Shown here: positions 38,158 through 47,664 of the stretch, piece by piece
How the letters are laid out: every line of letters starts with the position of its first letter
Position numbering within the stretch: the stretch's first letter is position 1
Assembly: GCA_902595465.1 (NCBI GenBank)
Contig: CACJQE010000001.1
Coordinates: 1 to 64,000 of the forward strand
From: an uncultured Pelagibacteraceae bacterium
GTDB lineage: Bacteria; Pseudomonadota; Alphaproteobacteria; Pelagibacterales; Pelagibacteraceae
DNA: 64,000 nucleotides
Reading direction: 5' to 3'
Notes under the pieces: model-generated
The model's database searches: none
Told to the model about the DNA's origin: nothing
What the model saw: the letters and a program-made list of their open reading frames with translations, nothing else
Made by a program: the position numbers and the translations under genes

Positions 38158-39081
38158 TTAATTGTGTCTTTTTTGTTTCAACTTGGCAAAATCTTCATCT
38201 GCATGGTATGAAGATCTAGTTAATGGAGAAGACGAAACTAATAAAAACCCCTTTGACTTTGCTATTATTTCTAAATCTTTAAACTCATCAGGATGATAAT
38301 ATCTGTCTAAAGGATGATGTTTTGCTGTTGGTTGAAGGTATTGACCAATTGTTAAAAAATCAACATCTGCAGATCTTAAGTCATCCATTACTTGAATTAC
38401 TTCATCTCTTTCCTCACCTAAACCAACCATTATGCCCGACTTAGTAAAAACGTGTTTATTATTTTTTTTTGCATTTTTAAGAAGTTCTAAAGATGAAAAA
38501 TATCTGGCACCAGGTCTAACTTTTACATATAATCTTGGAACAGTCTCAATATTATGATTAAAAACATCTGGGTTTGCGCTTAAAATAATTTTATAAGAGT
38601 CCCCTTTTCTAAGAAAATCTGGCGTTAAAACCTCTATTGTAGTATTAGGATTTTTTTTTCTAGTAATTTCTACAACTTCTTTAAAGTGAGTAGATCCACC
38701 ATCAGGTAAATCATCTCTATCAACAGATGTAATCACAACATGTCTTAAATTTAATTTTTTAACTGCATTTGCAATTTTTATTGGTTCAAATTGATCCAAT
38801 TTTTCAGGTTTGCCAGTTTTAATATCACAAAATGCACAAGCTCTTGTGCAGGTATCACCCATTATCATAAATGTTGCATGTCTTTTACTCCAACATTCAG
38901 TAATATTGGGACAGTTTGCTTCCTGGCAAACAGTGACTAAATTGTTTTGATTAACTACAGTTTTGGTTAAAAAAAATTCCTTACTGTCTGATAGTTTAGA
39001 TCTAATCCAAACTGGTTTCTTTTTTATTGGATTTACTGGATTTTTAACTTTTTCAGGGTGTCTTGGTCTAATTTTATTCAT
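38158..39081 (-). CDS. lipA: Lipoyl synthase
   Basis: A radical-SAM enzyme that inserts two sulphurs into octanoyl groups. The auxiliary cluster ligands are in [14 protein letters not shown] (C-x4-C-x5-C, about 52-63), the SAM cluster in CTRACAFC (CxxxCxxC), and the C-terminal RSSYHADE holds the serine that binds the auxiliary cluster. GTG 39084 and ATG 39081 are both possible; I use the ATG (307 residues). It overlaps the ftsB end by 8 bp. Confidence 0.96.
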   Translation of the reverse strand: MNKIRPRHPEKVKNPVNPIKKKPVWIRSKLSDSKEFFLTKTVVNQNNLVTVCQEANCPNITECWSKRHATFMIMGDTCTRACAFCDIKTGKPEKLDQFEPIKIANAVKKLNLRHVVITSVDRDDLPDGGSTHFKEVVEITRKKNPNTTIEVLTPDFLRKGDSYKIILSANPDVFNHNIETVPRLYVKVRPGARYFSSLELLKNAKKNNKHVFTKSGIMVGLGEERDEVIQVMDDLRSADVDFLTIGQYLQPTAKHHPLDRYYHPDEFKDLEIIAKSKGFLLVSSSPLTRSSYHADEDFAKLKQKRHN

Positions 39082-39373
39082 CACTTTTTATTATATAAGT
39101 AGTCTCTCCATCTTTTCCAAATAAAAATTTGTCTCGTATTAAAACTTCAATAAAATCAAGGTCTATATCTTTAGTTAATAAAGAGTTTTTGTGCTCCAAT
39201 TCTTGAATTTTGAAATTCAAATCTGTTTTTTTTATCTTTAATTCATCATAAATTTCTTTTTTTTTTAAAAAAGAGATTAGACCCCTTTCACCACCTAATA
39301 AATTAAAAAAAAAGTAAATAAATAGAAATGTTATAATTAAAATAAAATAATTTTTTTTTATTTTATCAAACAT
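39074..39373 (-). CDS. ftsB: Septum-formation initiator FtsB-like protein
   Basis: This 99-residue protein has one N-terminal membrane helix (about 9-27) followed by a coiled coil ([19 protein letters not shown], about 47-65) and a short C-terminal domain. That is the FtsB/DivIC layout of the divisome FtsQLB complex. It shares one base with the eno stop. The pdhA/pdhB genes that commonly follow ftsB in alphaproteobacteria are absent; lipA follows directly. Confidence 0.88.
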   Translation of the reverse strand: MFDKIKKNYFILIITFLFIYFFFNLLGGERGLISFLKKKEIYDELKIKKTDLNFKIQELEHKNSLLTKDIDLDFIEVLIRDKFLFGKDGETTYIIKSDE

Positions 39374-40632
39374 TAATTAACACTATGCATTTTTGACTTT
39401 TTTCCAAGATCTTGTTCAATTCTTAACAATTGGTTGTATTTTGACACTCTCTCTGATCTGGCTAATGACCCGGTTTTAATCTGATTAGAATCAGTTCCCA
39501 CAGCAAAATCTGCAATAAATGTATCTTCACTATCACCAGATCTATGTGAAATTATGGTTTTATAACCAATTAATTTTGCAAATTTTATAACTTCTAGTGT
39601 TTCAGTGACAGTACCAATTTGATTTAATTTAATTAATATTGAATTAGCTGAAACATTTAAAAATCCAATTTTCAATCGTTCTAAATTTGTAACAAACAGA
39701 TCGTCCCCAACAATTTGTAATTTATTTTTAGTTTTATTTAAAAGCTTTGTCCAAGCTGACCAATCATTTTCACCAAATGGGTCCTCAATAGACATAATTT
39801 TGTATTTTTGCACAAGTCTAAGATATTTTTCTATCGAATTATCTACACTAACGTATTTTTTAGAGTGAATTGAATATTTTTTGTTTTTCAGCAACTCATT
39901 AGCTGCAACGTCCAGACATATAACTACGTCTTTTCCATTCTTAAAACCTGATAAATTTATAGCTTTTACTATAAGTTTTAGCGCGGTTTCATTATCATTT
40001 ATCATGGGAGCGAACCCACCTTCATCTCCTACAGAGGTGGAATGACCCATTTTCTTAATTAAATCTCTTAATTTATTAATAACAATAAAACACATTCTAA
40101 CACCCTCTGAAAAAGATTTAGCTTTATCTGGTCTTATCATGAACTCTTGGATTCTGAGGCCATTATTTGCGTGTGCACCTCCATTAATAATATTCATTAA
40201 AGGATAAGGTAATTTAAAATTTTTATTTATTAGCAAATTCTTATAAATTGGAATTTTTTTAATTTTAGATGATAATTTTTTGACAGCTATTGAAACTGAA
40301 AGTATTGCATTAGCTCCAACTCTTTTCTTTTGTTTGGTGCCATCAAGTCTGATTAATAAATTGTCTATTTTATCTTGTTGATGAATGTTAAAATTTTTTA
40401 ACTTCTTTGATATTACTTTATTTACAAATTCAACAGGTTTTAAAACACTTTTTCCAAGATATTTTTTATTTTTTATATCTCTTTTTTCAAAAGCTTCGTA
40501 AGTTCCTGTTGATGCTCCAGATGGACAAATTGCTGAGGCACTAATATTTTTCACAAACACTTCTGTTTCTATAGTTGGATTTCCCCTGCTATCAAAAACT
40601 TGTCTAGCAATAACTTTAGAAATTTTGGACAT
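39373..40632 (-). CDS. eno: Enolase
   Basis: Enolase interconverts 2-phosphoglycerate and phosphoenolpyruvate. Seen are ARQVFDSRGNPTIE, the catalytic region GDEGGFAP (about 207-214), metal ligands in SIEDPFGENDW and VGDDLFVTN, and the signature SHRSGDSEDTFIADFA. At 419 residues it is full length. The N-terminus overlaps kdsA by 17 bp. Confidence 0.97.
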   Translation of the reverse strand: MSKISKVIARQVFDSRGNPTIETEVFVKNISASAICPSGASTGTYEAFEKRDIKNKKYLGKSVLKPVEFVNKVISKKLKNFNIHQQDKIDNLLIRLDGTKQKKRVGANAILSVSIAVKKLSSKIKKIPIYKNLLINKNFKLPYPLMNIINGGAHANNGLRIQEFMIRPDKAKSFSEGVRMCFIVINKLRDLIKKMGHSTSVGDEGGFAPMINDNETALKLIVKAINLSGFKNGKDVVICLDVAANELLKNKKYSIHSKKYVSVDNSIEKYLRLVQKYKIMSIEDPFGENDWSAWTKLLNKTKNKLQIVGDDLFVTNLERLKIGFLNVSANSILIKLNQIGTVTETLEVIKFAKLIGYKTIISHRSGDSEDTFIADFAVGTDSNQIKTGSLARSERVSKYNQLLRIEQDLGKKSKMHSVN

Positions 40633-41458
40633 TTCTTTTCTTTGTTAGATTATCTATTTCTACAATCTGATTTATGAGATTATCTAATTTATTTAATGGA
40701 ACCATATTTGGTCCATCAGAAGGAGCATTATCAGGATCTTGATGTGTTTCTATAAAAATTGCAGCAACGCCAACTGCAACAGCTGCTCGAGATAAATGTT
40801 CAACAAATTCTCTTTGTCCACCACTTTTATCTCCTTGACCTCCAGGTTGTTGAACTGAGTGAGTGGCATCAAAAACAATAGGATATCCATTCTTTGACAT
40901 TATAGGGATAGATCTCATGTCTGATACTAAAGTGTTATATCCAAAACTAGCACCTCGCTCAGTTACAAGAATATTATCATTTCCAGATTCAGATATTTTT
41001 TTTGTTACGTTTACCATGTCCCATGGAGCTAAAAACTGACCCTTTTTTACATTAATAATTTTTTTTGTTTTTGCAGCAGCAACTAATAAATCTGTTTGTC
41101 GACATAGGAATGCAGGAATTTGTAAAACATCTATATGTGGTGCAACAATTGAGCATTGCTCCTCATTATGAATATCGGTAAGTACAGGAACTTTTATTTG
41201 ATTTTTTATTTTGTCAAAAACTGGTAAGGATTTTTCTAATCCAGCTCCTCTTTTACCTTTAAGACTTGTTCGGTTGGCTTTATCAAATGAGGTTTTATAA
41301 ATAAAACCAATGTCATATTTATCAGTAATATTTTTAATTTCCCCTGCCATATCTAAGGCATGTTGCTCAGTTTCTAGCTGGCAAGGACCTGCTATTAAAC
41401 AAATTTTATTTGAGTTAGAAATACTTAAATCCTGACACTTAACAATTCTATTTTCCAT
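40616..41458 (-). CDS. kdsA: 3-deoxy-8-phosphooctulonate (KDO-8-P) synthase
   Basis: KdsA condenses phosphoenolpyruvate with arabinose-5-phosphate for lipopolysaccharide core synthesis. The 280 residues contain LIAGPCQLETEQ, YKTSFDKANRTS, VLTDIHNEEQ, TERGASFGYNTLVSDMRS and FDATHSVQQPGG, all classic motifs. It overlaps pyrG by 11 bp and eno by 17 bp. Together with lpxABDI it shows that the cell makes LPS. Confidence 0.96.
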   Translation of the reverse strand: MENRIVKCQDLSISNSNKICLIAGPCQLETEQHALDMAGEIKNITDKYDIGFIYKTSFDKANRTSLKGKRGAGLEKSLPVFDKIKNQIKVPVLTDIHNEEQCSIVAPHIDVLQIPAFLCRQTDLLVAAAKTKKIINVKKGQFLAPWDMVNVTKKISESGNDNILVTERGASFGYNTLVSDMRSIPIMSKNGYPIVFDATHSVQQPGGQGDKSGGQREFVEHLSRAAVAVGVAAIFIETHQDPDNAPSDGPNMVPLNKLDNLINQIVEIDNLTKKRNVQNF

Positions 41459-43070
41459 GATAATTTTTTGAAGCTTTTATAAAAGATTTAAACAATGGAT
41501 GTGGTGACAATGGTCTTGATTTAAACTCTGGGTGAAATTGAACTCCGATAAACCAGGGATGATTTTTTAATTCAATTATTTCAGGTAATTTATTATCTGG
41601 AGACATGCCCGAAAATATTAATCCTTTTTTTTCAAATTTTGATCTTTGGTTAGTATTAACTTCATATCTATGTCTGTGTCTTTCTTTTATTTCATTTGAT
41701 TTATAAATTTTTTTTATGGCAGAATTATTTTTTAATTTAGCTGTATAAAGACCTAATCTCATTGTCCCACCTAAGTTTTTTTCTGTACCCTTAAAAATTT
41801 TTCCATTTTTGTTCCATTCATGGATTAATCCAATAACAGGATAGCATTTTTTATCAAGCTCTGTAGAACCAGCATTTTTTATATTTAATTTGTTTCTAGC
41901 AAATTCAATGATTGCCATTTGCATACCAAAACAAATTCCAAAAAAAGGTATTTTTTTTTCTCTTGCATATTTAATTGCTGCAATCTTCCCTTCTGTTCCT
42001 CTTTTGCCAAATCCACCTGGAATTAATATTCCAGAAACACTTCTAAGTTTTTTGCTTATTTCATTTTTTTTTAGTTTATCAGATTCAATTCTTACTAAAT
42101 TAACTTTTACATTATTTGCTATGCCGCCGTGTGTTAATGCTTCATCTAAGGATTTATATGCATCTTTTAAGTTCACATATTTACCTATTATTCCAATGTC
42201 AATTACTTTATTATTTTTTAGAACAGTAGAAGTGATATTTTTCCATGGATTTAAATTGGGTTTCTTTTTTGATTTTATTTTAAAATATTTTAAAACTTGT
42301 TTATCTAATTTTTGGTTATAAAAACTAATTGGTGCTTCATAAATTGTTCTAACATCAACAGTCTCAATAACGTTTTCAATATCAACATTACAAAATAAAG
42401 ATATTTTTTTTCTTTGCTCTAAAGGTATATGTTGCTCTGATCTACATATAACAATATCTGGCTGTATACCGATACTTCTTAATTCTTTAACACTATGTTG
42501 TGTAGGTTTAGTTTTTATCTCATCAGAAGATTTCATAAATGGAACTAAAGTTAAATGAACAAATAATGTTCTAGACCTTCCATGATCGCTTGAGAATTGT
42601 CTTATAGCTTCTAGAAACGGTAAACTTTCTATGTCACCAACAGTTCCACCAATTTCACAAATTACAAAATCTTCGTTATTTATATCTTTGCTAATAAATT
42701 TTTTTATTCTATCTGTTATGTGTGGAATGACTTGAACTGTCTTACCTTGATAGCCCCCTTGTCTCTCTTTTTTGATTACATCGATATAAATTTTACCAGT
42801 AGTAATATTATCAGATTGTTTTGATGAAATATTTGTAAATCTTTCGTAATGTCCTAAATCTAGATCAGTTTCTGCTCCATCATCAGTAACAAATACCTCT
42901 CCATGCTGAAAAGGACTCATTGTTCCTGGATCAACATTTAAATATGGATCCATCTTACGTATCCTGACTTTATAACCATGTGACTTTAATAAATATGCAA
43001 GTGATGCTGAGGATAATCCTTTTCCAAGTGATGATACCACGCCGCCAGTGACAAAGATATATCTCGCCAT
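41448..43070 (-). CDS. pyrG: CTP synthase
   Basis: PyrG aminates UTP with glutamine nitrogen. The N-terminal synthetase domain starts YIFVTGGVVSSLGKGLSSAS (P-loop) with MDPYLNVDPGTMSPFQHGEV and CEIGGTVGDIES. The C-terminal glutaminase has the nucleophile in FGICFGMQMA and the His/Glu pair in VQFHPEFKS. At 540 residues it is standard. A long plus-strand frame inside it (41890-42321) is a shadow. Confidence 0.97.
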   Translation of the reverse strand: MARYIFVTGGVVSSLGKGLSSASLAYLLKSHGYKVRIRKMDPYLNVDPGTMSPFQHGEVFVTDDGAETDLDLGHYERFTNISSKQSDNITTGKIYIDVIKKERQGGYQGKTVQVIPHITDRIKKFISKDINNEDFVICEIGGTVGDIESLPFLEAIRQFSSDHGRSRTLFVHLTLVPFMKSSDEIKTKPTQHSVKELRSIGIQPDIVICRSEQHIPLEQRKKISLFCNVDIENVIETVDVRTIYEAPISFYNQKLDKQVLKYFKIKSKKKPNLNPWKNITSTVLKNNKVIDIGIIGKYVNLKDAYKSLDEALTHGGIANNVKVNLVRIESDKLKKNEISKKLRSVSGILIPGGFGKRGTEGKIAAIKYAREKKIPFFGICFGMQMAIIEFARNKLNIKNAGSTELDKKCYPVIGLIHEWNKNGKIFKGTEKNLGGTMRLGLYTAKLKNNSAIKKIYKSNEIKERHRHRYEVNTNQRSKFEKKGLIFSGMSPDNKLPEIIELKNHPWFIGVQFHPEFKSRPLSPHPLFKSFIKASKNYHGK

Positions 43071-43110
43071 GGAAGTATCTTATAGACCTAAAACTTAAAA
43101 ATTCAAAGTA

Positions 43111-43410
43111 TTAATTATTGCTATCTGGAACCTTTGGAGCATCATCAGTTTCCTCTATTTTATCTAAAACTGATGTTGTGGGAGTTAATTCACCTCTGGA
43201 AAGAATCGTTAAACACAGACTGCATATTATAAATAAAGTAGCAATTATTGCTGTAGCTTTGGTTAAAAAATTTCCTGCAGATCTTGAAAGCATAAAGTTA
43301 TCTTGAGACACTCCAATACCTAATGCACCACCCTCAGATTTTTGAAATAAAACTAAGACAACTAAAATAGCCGCAAGAATAATATTAATTATTAAAAGTA
43401 TATTTTCCAC
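43111..43410 (-). CDS. secG: Preprotein translocase subunit SecG
   Basis: The 99-residue protein has two membrane helices (about 2-22 and 51-71) joined by the conserved LVLFQKSEGGALGIG loop (about 20-34), followed by an acidic tail with many D/E/P/T. This is the normal SecG layout in the SecYEG channel. It sits between tpiA and pyrG as in other alphaproteobacteria. Confidence 0.93.
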   Translation of the reverse strand: MENILLIINIILAAILVVLVLFQKSEGGALGIGVSQDNFMLSRSAGNFLTKATAIIATLFIICSLCLTILSRGELTPTTSVLDKIEETDDAPKVPDSNN

Positions 43411-43415
43411 GAGGT

Positions 43416-44165
43416 TTAATTAGTTGATTTTTTAATTATATCAATAAAATTTTTTGCCCTCAAAGAAGCGCTTCCTATTAAAAATCCTTTTAAATCATTA
43501 ATTTTTTTTAACTCTAATACATTTTTTGAGTTAACAGATCCGCCATAAATAATTTTATATTTTTGATTTTTTTTTAATTTATTAATTATATTATTTATGT
43601 GTTGAAAATTTTTTCTTAATTCAGATAATTTTGGTATTTTTCCAGTCCCAATTGCCCATCTAGGTTCGTATGCAAAAATAATATTATTAATTTTTTTTAT
43701 ATTCTTTAATGCGCTTGTTATTTGTCTTTTAAGAACTGAGAGAGTTTTATTATTTTTTTTTTCTCTATATGTTTCTCCAATGCAAAGAATTACTTTTAAT
43801 TTTTCTTTAAGTGCTGAGTGAATTTTTCTATTTATTAGCATATCATTTTCTTGGTTTCTAATTTCAGAATGACCAACAATAACATAGTCACCTCCTGCAG
43901 ACTTAATTAATTTAGAGTTTACAGATCCTGTAAATGCACCATAATCATTTAATTGAGAAAGGTTCTGAGCACCTACTTTAATTTTAGTGTTTTTTACTTT
44001 ATTTTTAACCGATGAAATTAGGGTAAATGGTGGGCAGTAAATTATTTGATTTTTTCTATTTTTTGATTGTTTTAAAAATTTTATGGTTTTATTAATGCCA
44101 GAGATGTGACTTTTTTCTCCATTCATCTTCCAATTAGCTATAAAGATCATATTATTATTTGTCAT
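43416..44165 (-). CDS. tpiA: Triosephosphate isomerase
   Basis: TIM-barrel enzyme with NWKMN (substrate lysine) at the N-terminus, catalytic His in VGHSEIR, catalytic Glu in FAYEPRWAIGTGK, and the phosphate loop IIYGGSVN. The 249 residues are of family length. ATG 44150 is an alternative start five codons in. It diverges from the ppiD-like gene across 57 bp. Confidence 0.96.
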   Translation of the reverse strand: MTNNNMIFIANWKMNGEKSHISGINKTIKFLKQSKNRKNQIIYCPPFTLISSVKNKVKNTKIKVGAQNLSQLNDYGAFTGSVNSKLIKSAGGDYVIVGHSEIRNQENDMLINRKIHSALKEKLKVILCIGETYREKKNNKTLSVLKRQITSALKNIKKINNIIFAYEPRWAIGTGKIPKLSELRKNFQHINNIINKLKKNQKYKIIYGGSVNSKNVLELKKINDLKGFLIGSASLRAKNFIDIIKKSTN

Positions 44166-44222
44166 CTTAGATAATTTAATTTATAGGTTTGTTTTTTATA
44201 ATCAATATATAAAGAATTACTC

Positions 44223-45641
44223 ATGTTAGGAAAATTAAGAGGTTTTACAAATAGTAAATTAGCCGGTGTCCTAGTGGCAATAATAATTGTACCTTTTGTT
44301 TTTTGGGGAATGGGAAGTGTCTTTAGTGGTGGAAACACAAATAATATTGCTAAGATAAATAATAATTCAATTTCAACGAAAGACTTCATTGATCATATAA
44401 ACCGATCAAGAATTAATCCTGATTATATAAAAGAAAATTTAGACAACAATATCTTAGAAAGAATTTTGAGTGACCTTATATCAAAAGATTTAATGTCAAT
44501 GGAGTATAAAGATTTAAATGTAAAAGTTTCAGATAGATCATTAAAATTAAATTTACAAAACGACATAAATTTTCTTGATGATGACAAAAATTTTTCAAGA
44601 TTAAAATATGAAAAATTTCTTTTAGAGAATAATATCATTGCTGCTGAATTTGAAAATAGACTAAAAAATTCTGAGTTAAGAAAAAGACTATTTGATTATA
44701 TTGGTGGTGGTATTAAATCACCATATTATTTACAAAATAAGATTTACATAAATGAAAACAAAAAAATAAATATTCAATACTACGATCTTGAATATGCTTA
44801 CGATAAAAATATTTCAGAAGTCGAAATTAATAATTATATAATCGAAAATGAGGAAAACCTAAAAGAAGCATACATTGATTTTAGTTATGCTAAAGTTGAA
44901 CCCTCAAATCTAATTGAAATCAACGAATTTAATGAAGATTTTTACAAAAAAATTGATGAAATTGAAAATGATATATTAAATGAATTTTCTTTAGAGGATA
45001 TCGCTAGAAAAAATGAAATAAAATTACAAAAAAGAATCAATTTTAAGTTCGTAAATGAGGATGAAGTATTTAAAGAAATTTACGAAAATAAAGATAAAAA
45101 AGAAATAGTTTTAAAAGATAAAGACAATTACTTTTTACTATATCAAATTACAAAAATAAATAATTTACTACCAAATAAAAATGATACGTCCTTCAGAAAT
45201 AATGTTAAAAATAGAATTTTATTAAAGAAAAAATTTGATCTTAATAAAAATTTATTTGAAAAAATTCAAAATAAAGATTTCAATGATTCTGACTTTGAAA
45301 ATCTAGTAAAAAATAAAGAAAATATAAATTCAGGAATAATTAATTCAATTAATGATAATACTTTATTTGATGAGACATCTTTAAAGCTTATTTACGAATT
45401 ACCAAAAAATAGTTTTGTTATGGTTTCAAATAAAGCTAATAATATATTTTTAGCAAAGATTAATAAGATTAATTATGAAAATTTAAAAAGCACAAATGAA
45501 AATATCCAAGAATATTTAGCTAAAACAAATATTAATTTGATCGATGATATTTATAGTTCTTATGATACATCACTTAACACCAAGTATGAAGTTAAAATTT
45601 TTAATAACAATATAGATCGAATAAAAGATTATTTTAGATAA
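44223..45641 (+). CDS. PpiD/SurA-N-type periplasmic chaperone without a clear rotamase domain
   Basis: The 472-residue protein has the PpiD N-terminal layout: a short cytoplasmic LGKLRGFTNSKL, one membrane helix (about 14-33, VLVAIIIVPFVFWGMGSVF), then a SurA_N-like helical domain (AKINNNSISTKDFIDHINRS). PpiD proteins are usually over 600 residues and include a parvulin domain with an S-x-GGdLG motif. I cannot find such a motif here. It probably acts as a membrane-anchored holdase. It shares one base with trpE. Confidence 0.85.
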   Translation: MLGKLRGFTNSKLAGVLVAIIIVPFVFWGMGSVFSGGNTNNIAKINNNSISTKDFIDHINRSRINPDYIKENLDNNILERILSDLISKDLMSMEYKDLNVKVSDRSLKLNLQNDINFLDDDKNFSRLKYEKFLLENNIIAAEFENRLKNSELRKRLFDYIGGGIKSPYYLQNKIYINENKKINIQYYDLEYAYDKNISEVEINNYIIENEENLKEAYIDFSYAKVEPSNLIEINEFNEDFYKKIDEIENDILNEFSLEDIARKNEIKLQKRINFKFVNEDEVFKEIYENKDKKEIVLKDKDNYFLLYQITKINNLLPNKNDTSFRNNVKNRILLKKKFDLNKNLFEKIQNKDFNDSDFENLVKNKENINSGIINSINDNTLFDETSLKLIYELPKNSFVMVSNKANNIFLAKINKINYENLKSTNENIQEYLAKTNINLIDDIYSSYDTSLNTKYEVKIFNNNIDRIKDYFR

Positions 45642-47098
45642 TGCTTAATATAAGCCTTAAACAATTTAAGATTAATCATAAAAAAAAAATAAACCAAATA
45701 CTCTATTTATCTTTGGATAGTGATGGTTCTAAAGAAATAATAAATTTAATAAATAATTTTTTTACTGAAAAAAATGCTTTTGTATTTGAGTCAGTAGAAA
45801 AAGGATTTATTAAAGGTAGATATACAATATTTGGAAAAAATCCTGATAAAATTTGGGAATTTAATAATAATATAAGCAAGATATACTTTGATAACAAAGT
45901 TAAAATTCTGAAAGGCACTGCAAAGAAAAATATAGAAAATGTTATTGAAAGTTTTAAGTTTAAAATTCCTGGAGAATTACCCTCAATTAGCTCCATAATA
46001 TCAGGATACTTTTCATATGACATTATTAGATATCTAGAAAATATTCCTAATAAAAATAGAGATGATTTAAAATTACCTGATGCTAGAATTATAAGACCAA
46101 GAGAAATAATAATACATGATAATATAAAAAAGAAATTATATTTTATAATTAATGTTTTTTGTGATGAAAAAATAAATAATTATAAAAAAAGATATGAAAA
46201 AATAATTAATCAAATTGAGAATTTAATTTTTTTATCTAATTATAATAGTTCGTATCTAGATAAAACTAATAAAAAAGTTAAAACAAAAGTAAAATCAAAT
46301 ATTTCTAAACAAAAATTTTTATCAAATGTAAAGAAAGCTAAAAAATATATTAAAATTGGAGACATATTTCAGGTAGTTCTAAGTCAAAGATTTGAAACTA
46401 AGTTAAGTAAAAACCCAATAGAAATTTATAAAAAATTAAGGAAAACAAACCCTTCTCCTTTTATGTATTTTTTTAATTTTAAAGATTTTCAGATTATTGG
46501 CGCAAGTCCAGAAATACTTGTTAGGTTAAGAAATAACAAAGTCACGATTAGACCGATTGCTGGAACAAGACCAAGGGGAAAAAATAAAAAACAAGATTTA
46601 TTTTTTGAAAAAGATTTACTGAATGACAAAAAAGAGCTATCCGAACATTTAATGCTTCTTGATTTAGGAAGAAACGACACTGGAAAAGTATCAAAGATTA
46701 ATACTGTAAAAGTTACTGAAAGTTTTTCAATAGAAAGATACTCTCATGTCATGCATATTGTATCAAATGTTGAGGGAATATTTAATAATAAATACTCAAA
46801 ATTTGAAACTATGTTATCTGGATTTCCAGCAGGAACAGTATCTGGGGCTCCAAAAATAAGAGCAATGGAGATAATAGATGAGCTAGAGACAACTAAAAGA
46901 AAAGTTTATGCTGGTGGAATAGGATATTTTTCAGCAAATGGTGAATTTGATACATGTATTGCACTTAGAACTGCTGTAGCTAAAAATAAGAAATTTTATG
47001 TGCAATCTGGTGCTGGAATAGTTGCAGATAGCAAACCACAAAATGAATATCTTGAAACAGTTAATAAAGCAAAGGCTCTATTAAAAGCAATTGAGTAA
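45641..47098 (+). CDS. trpE: Anthranilate synthase component I
   Basis: TrpE converts chorismate and ammonia to anthranilate. The tryptophan-feedback region appears as FESVEKGFIKGRYTIFG (about 48-64). The chorismate-binding domain carries IFQVVLSQRFE, GASPEILVR, RPIAGTRPRG, HLMLLDLGRND, and FPAGTVSGAPKIRAME. At 485 residues it is complete. It begins the contiguous trpE-G-D-C block and is coupled to the chaperone gene before it. No leader peptide or attenuator precedes it. Confidence 0.96.
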   Translation: MLNISLKQFKINHKKKINQILYLSLDSDGSKEIINLINNFFTEKNAFVFESVEKGFIKGRYTIFGKNPDKIWEFNNNISKIYFDNKVKILKGTAKKNIENVIESFKFKIPGELPSISSIISGYFSYDIIRYLENIPNKNRDDLKLPDARIIRPREIIIHDNIKKKLYFIINVFCDEKINNYKKRYEKIINQIENLIFLSNYNSSYLDKTNKKVKTKVKSNISKQKFLSNVKKAKKYIKIGDIFQVVLSQRFETKLSKNPIEIYKKLRKTNPSPFMYFFNFKDFQIIGASPEILVRLRNNKVTIRPIAGTRPRGKNKKQDLFFEKDLLNDKKELSEHLMLLDLGRNDTGKVSKINTVKVTESFSIERYSHVMHIVSNVEGIFNNKYSKFETMLSGFPAGTVSGAPKIRAMEIIDELETTKRKVYAGGIGYFSANGEFDTCIALRTAVAKNKKFYVQSGAGIVADSKPQNEYLETVNKAKALLKAIE

Positions 47099-47100
47099 TT

Positions 47101-47664
47101 ATGAAAATAATTTTAATTGATAACTATGATAGTTTTACATTTAATTTGTATCATTACATATCTAAGTTTTGTCAAAATGTAGACGTAGTAAGAAATGATA
47201 AAATTAATAAAAAAGAAATATTAAAAAAAAAATATAATAAAATTGTGATATCACCTGGTCCGGGTAATCCTGATCAAGCTGGAAACTGTCTATCAATAGT
47301 AAATGAATTGTATAATAAAATTCCAATACTTGGAGTTTGTTTGGGTCATCAAATTATAGGTCAAATATTTGGATCTAAAATAATTCAAGCTAAAGAGTTG
47401 GTTCATGGAAAAACAAGTAAAATCATTTCAAAAAATATAGGGATTTTAAAAGGAATACCAAAAATATTTGAGGCAACTAGATACCATAGTTTAATAATCG
47501 ATAAGAAAACACTCTCTAAAGATTTAGAAATTACAGCCATGACTTTAGATGGAATAATTATGGGTGTTAAACATAGAATTTATGATGTTCATGGAGTACA
47601 ATTTCACCCTGAAAGTATAAAGACTAAAGATGGTTTAAAAATTTTAAAAAATTTTATTAAATAA
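47101..47664 (+). CDS. trpG: Anthranilate synthase component II (glutamine amidotransferase)
   Basis: The class I glutaminase subunit supplies ammonia to TrpE. IDNYDSFTFNL opens the protein, SPGPGNPDQAG the oxyanion region, LGVCLGHQIIG the nucleophile Cys, and VQFHPESIKT the His/Glu pair. At 187 residues it is a stand-alone domain, 2 bp after trpE and adjoining trpD with no gap. Confidence 0.96.
   Translation: MKIILIDNYDSFTFNLYHYISKFCQNVDVVRNDKINKKEILKKKYNKIVISPGPGNPDQAGNCLSIVNELYNKIPILGVCLGHQIIGQIFGSKIIQAKELVHGKTSKIISKNIGILKGIPKIFEATRYHSLIIDKKTLSKDLEITAMTLDGIIMGVKHRIYDVHGVQFHPESIKTKDGLKILKNFIK

Noticed and set aside
41890-42321. A 143-codon plus-strand frame opposite pyrG
   Set aside because: It lies wholly inside the conserved CTP synthase gene on the other strand and has no recognisable motif or ribosome-binding site.
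44162-44389. A 75-codon minus-strand frame upstream of tpiA
   Set aside because: Antisense to the start of the PpiD-like gene, covering the divergent promoter; no motif.
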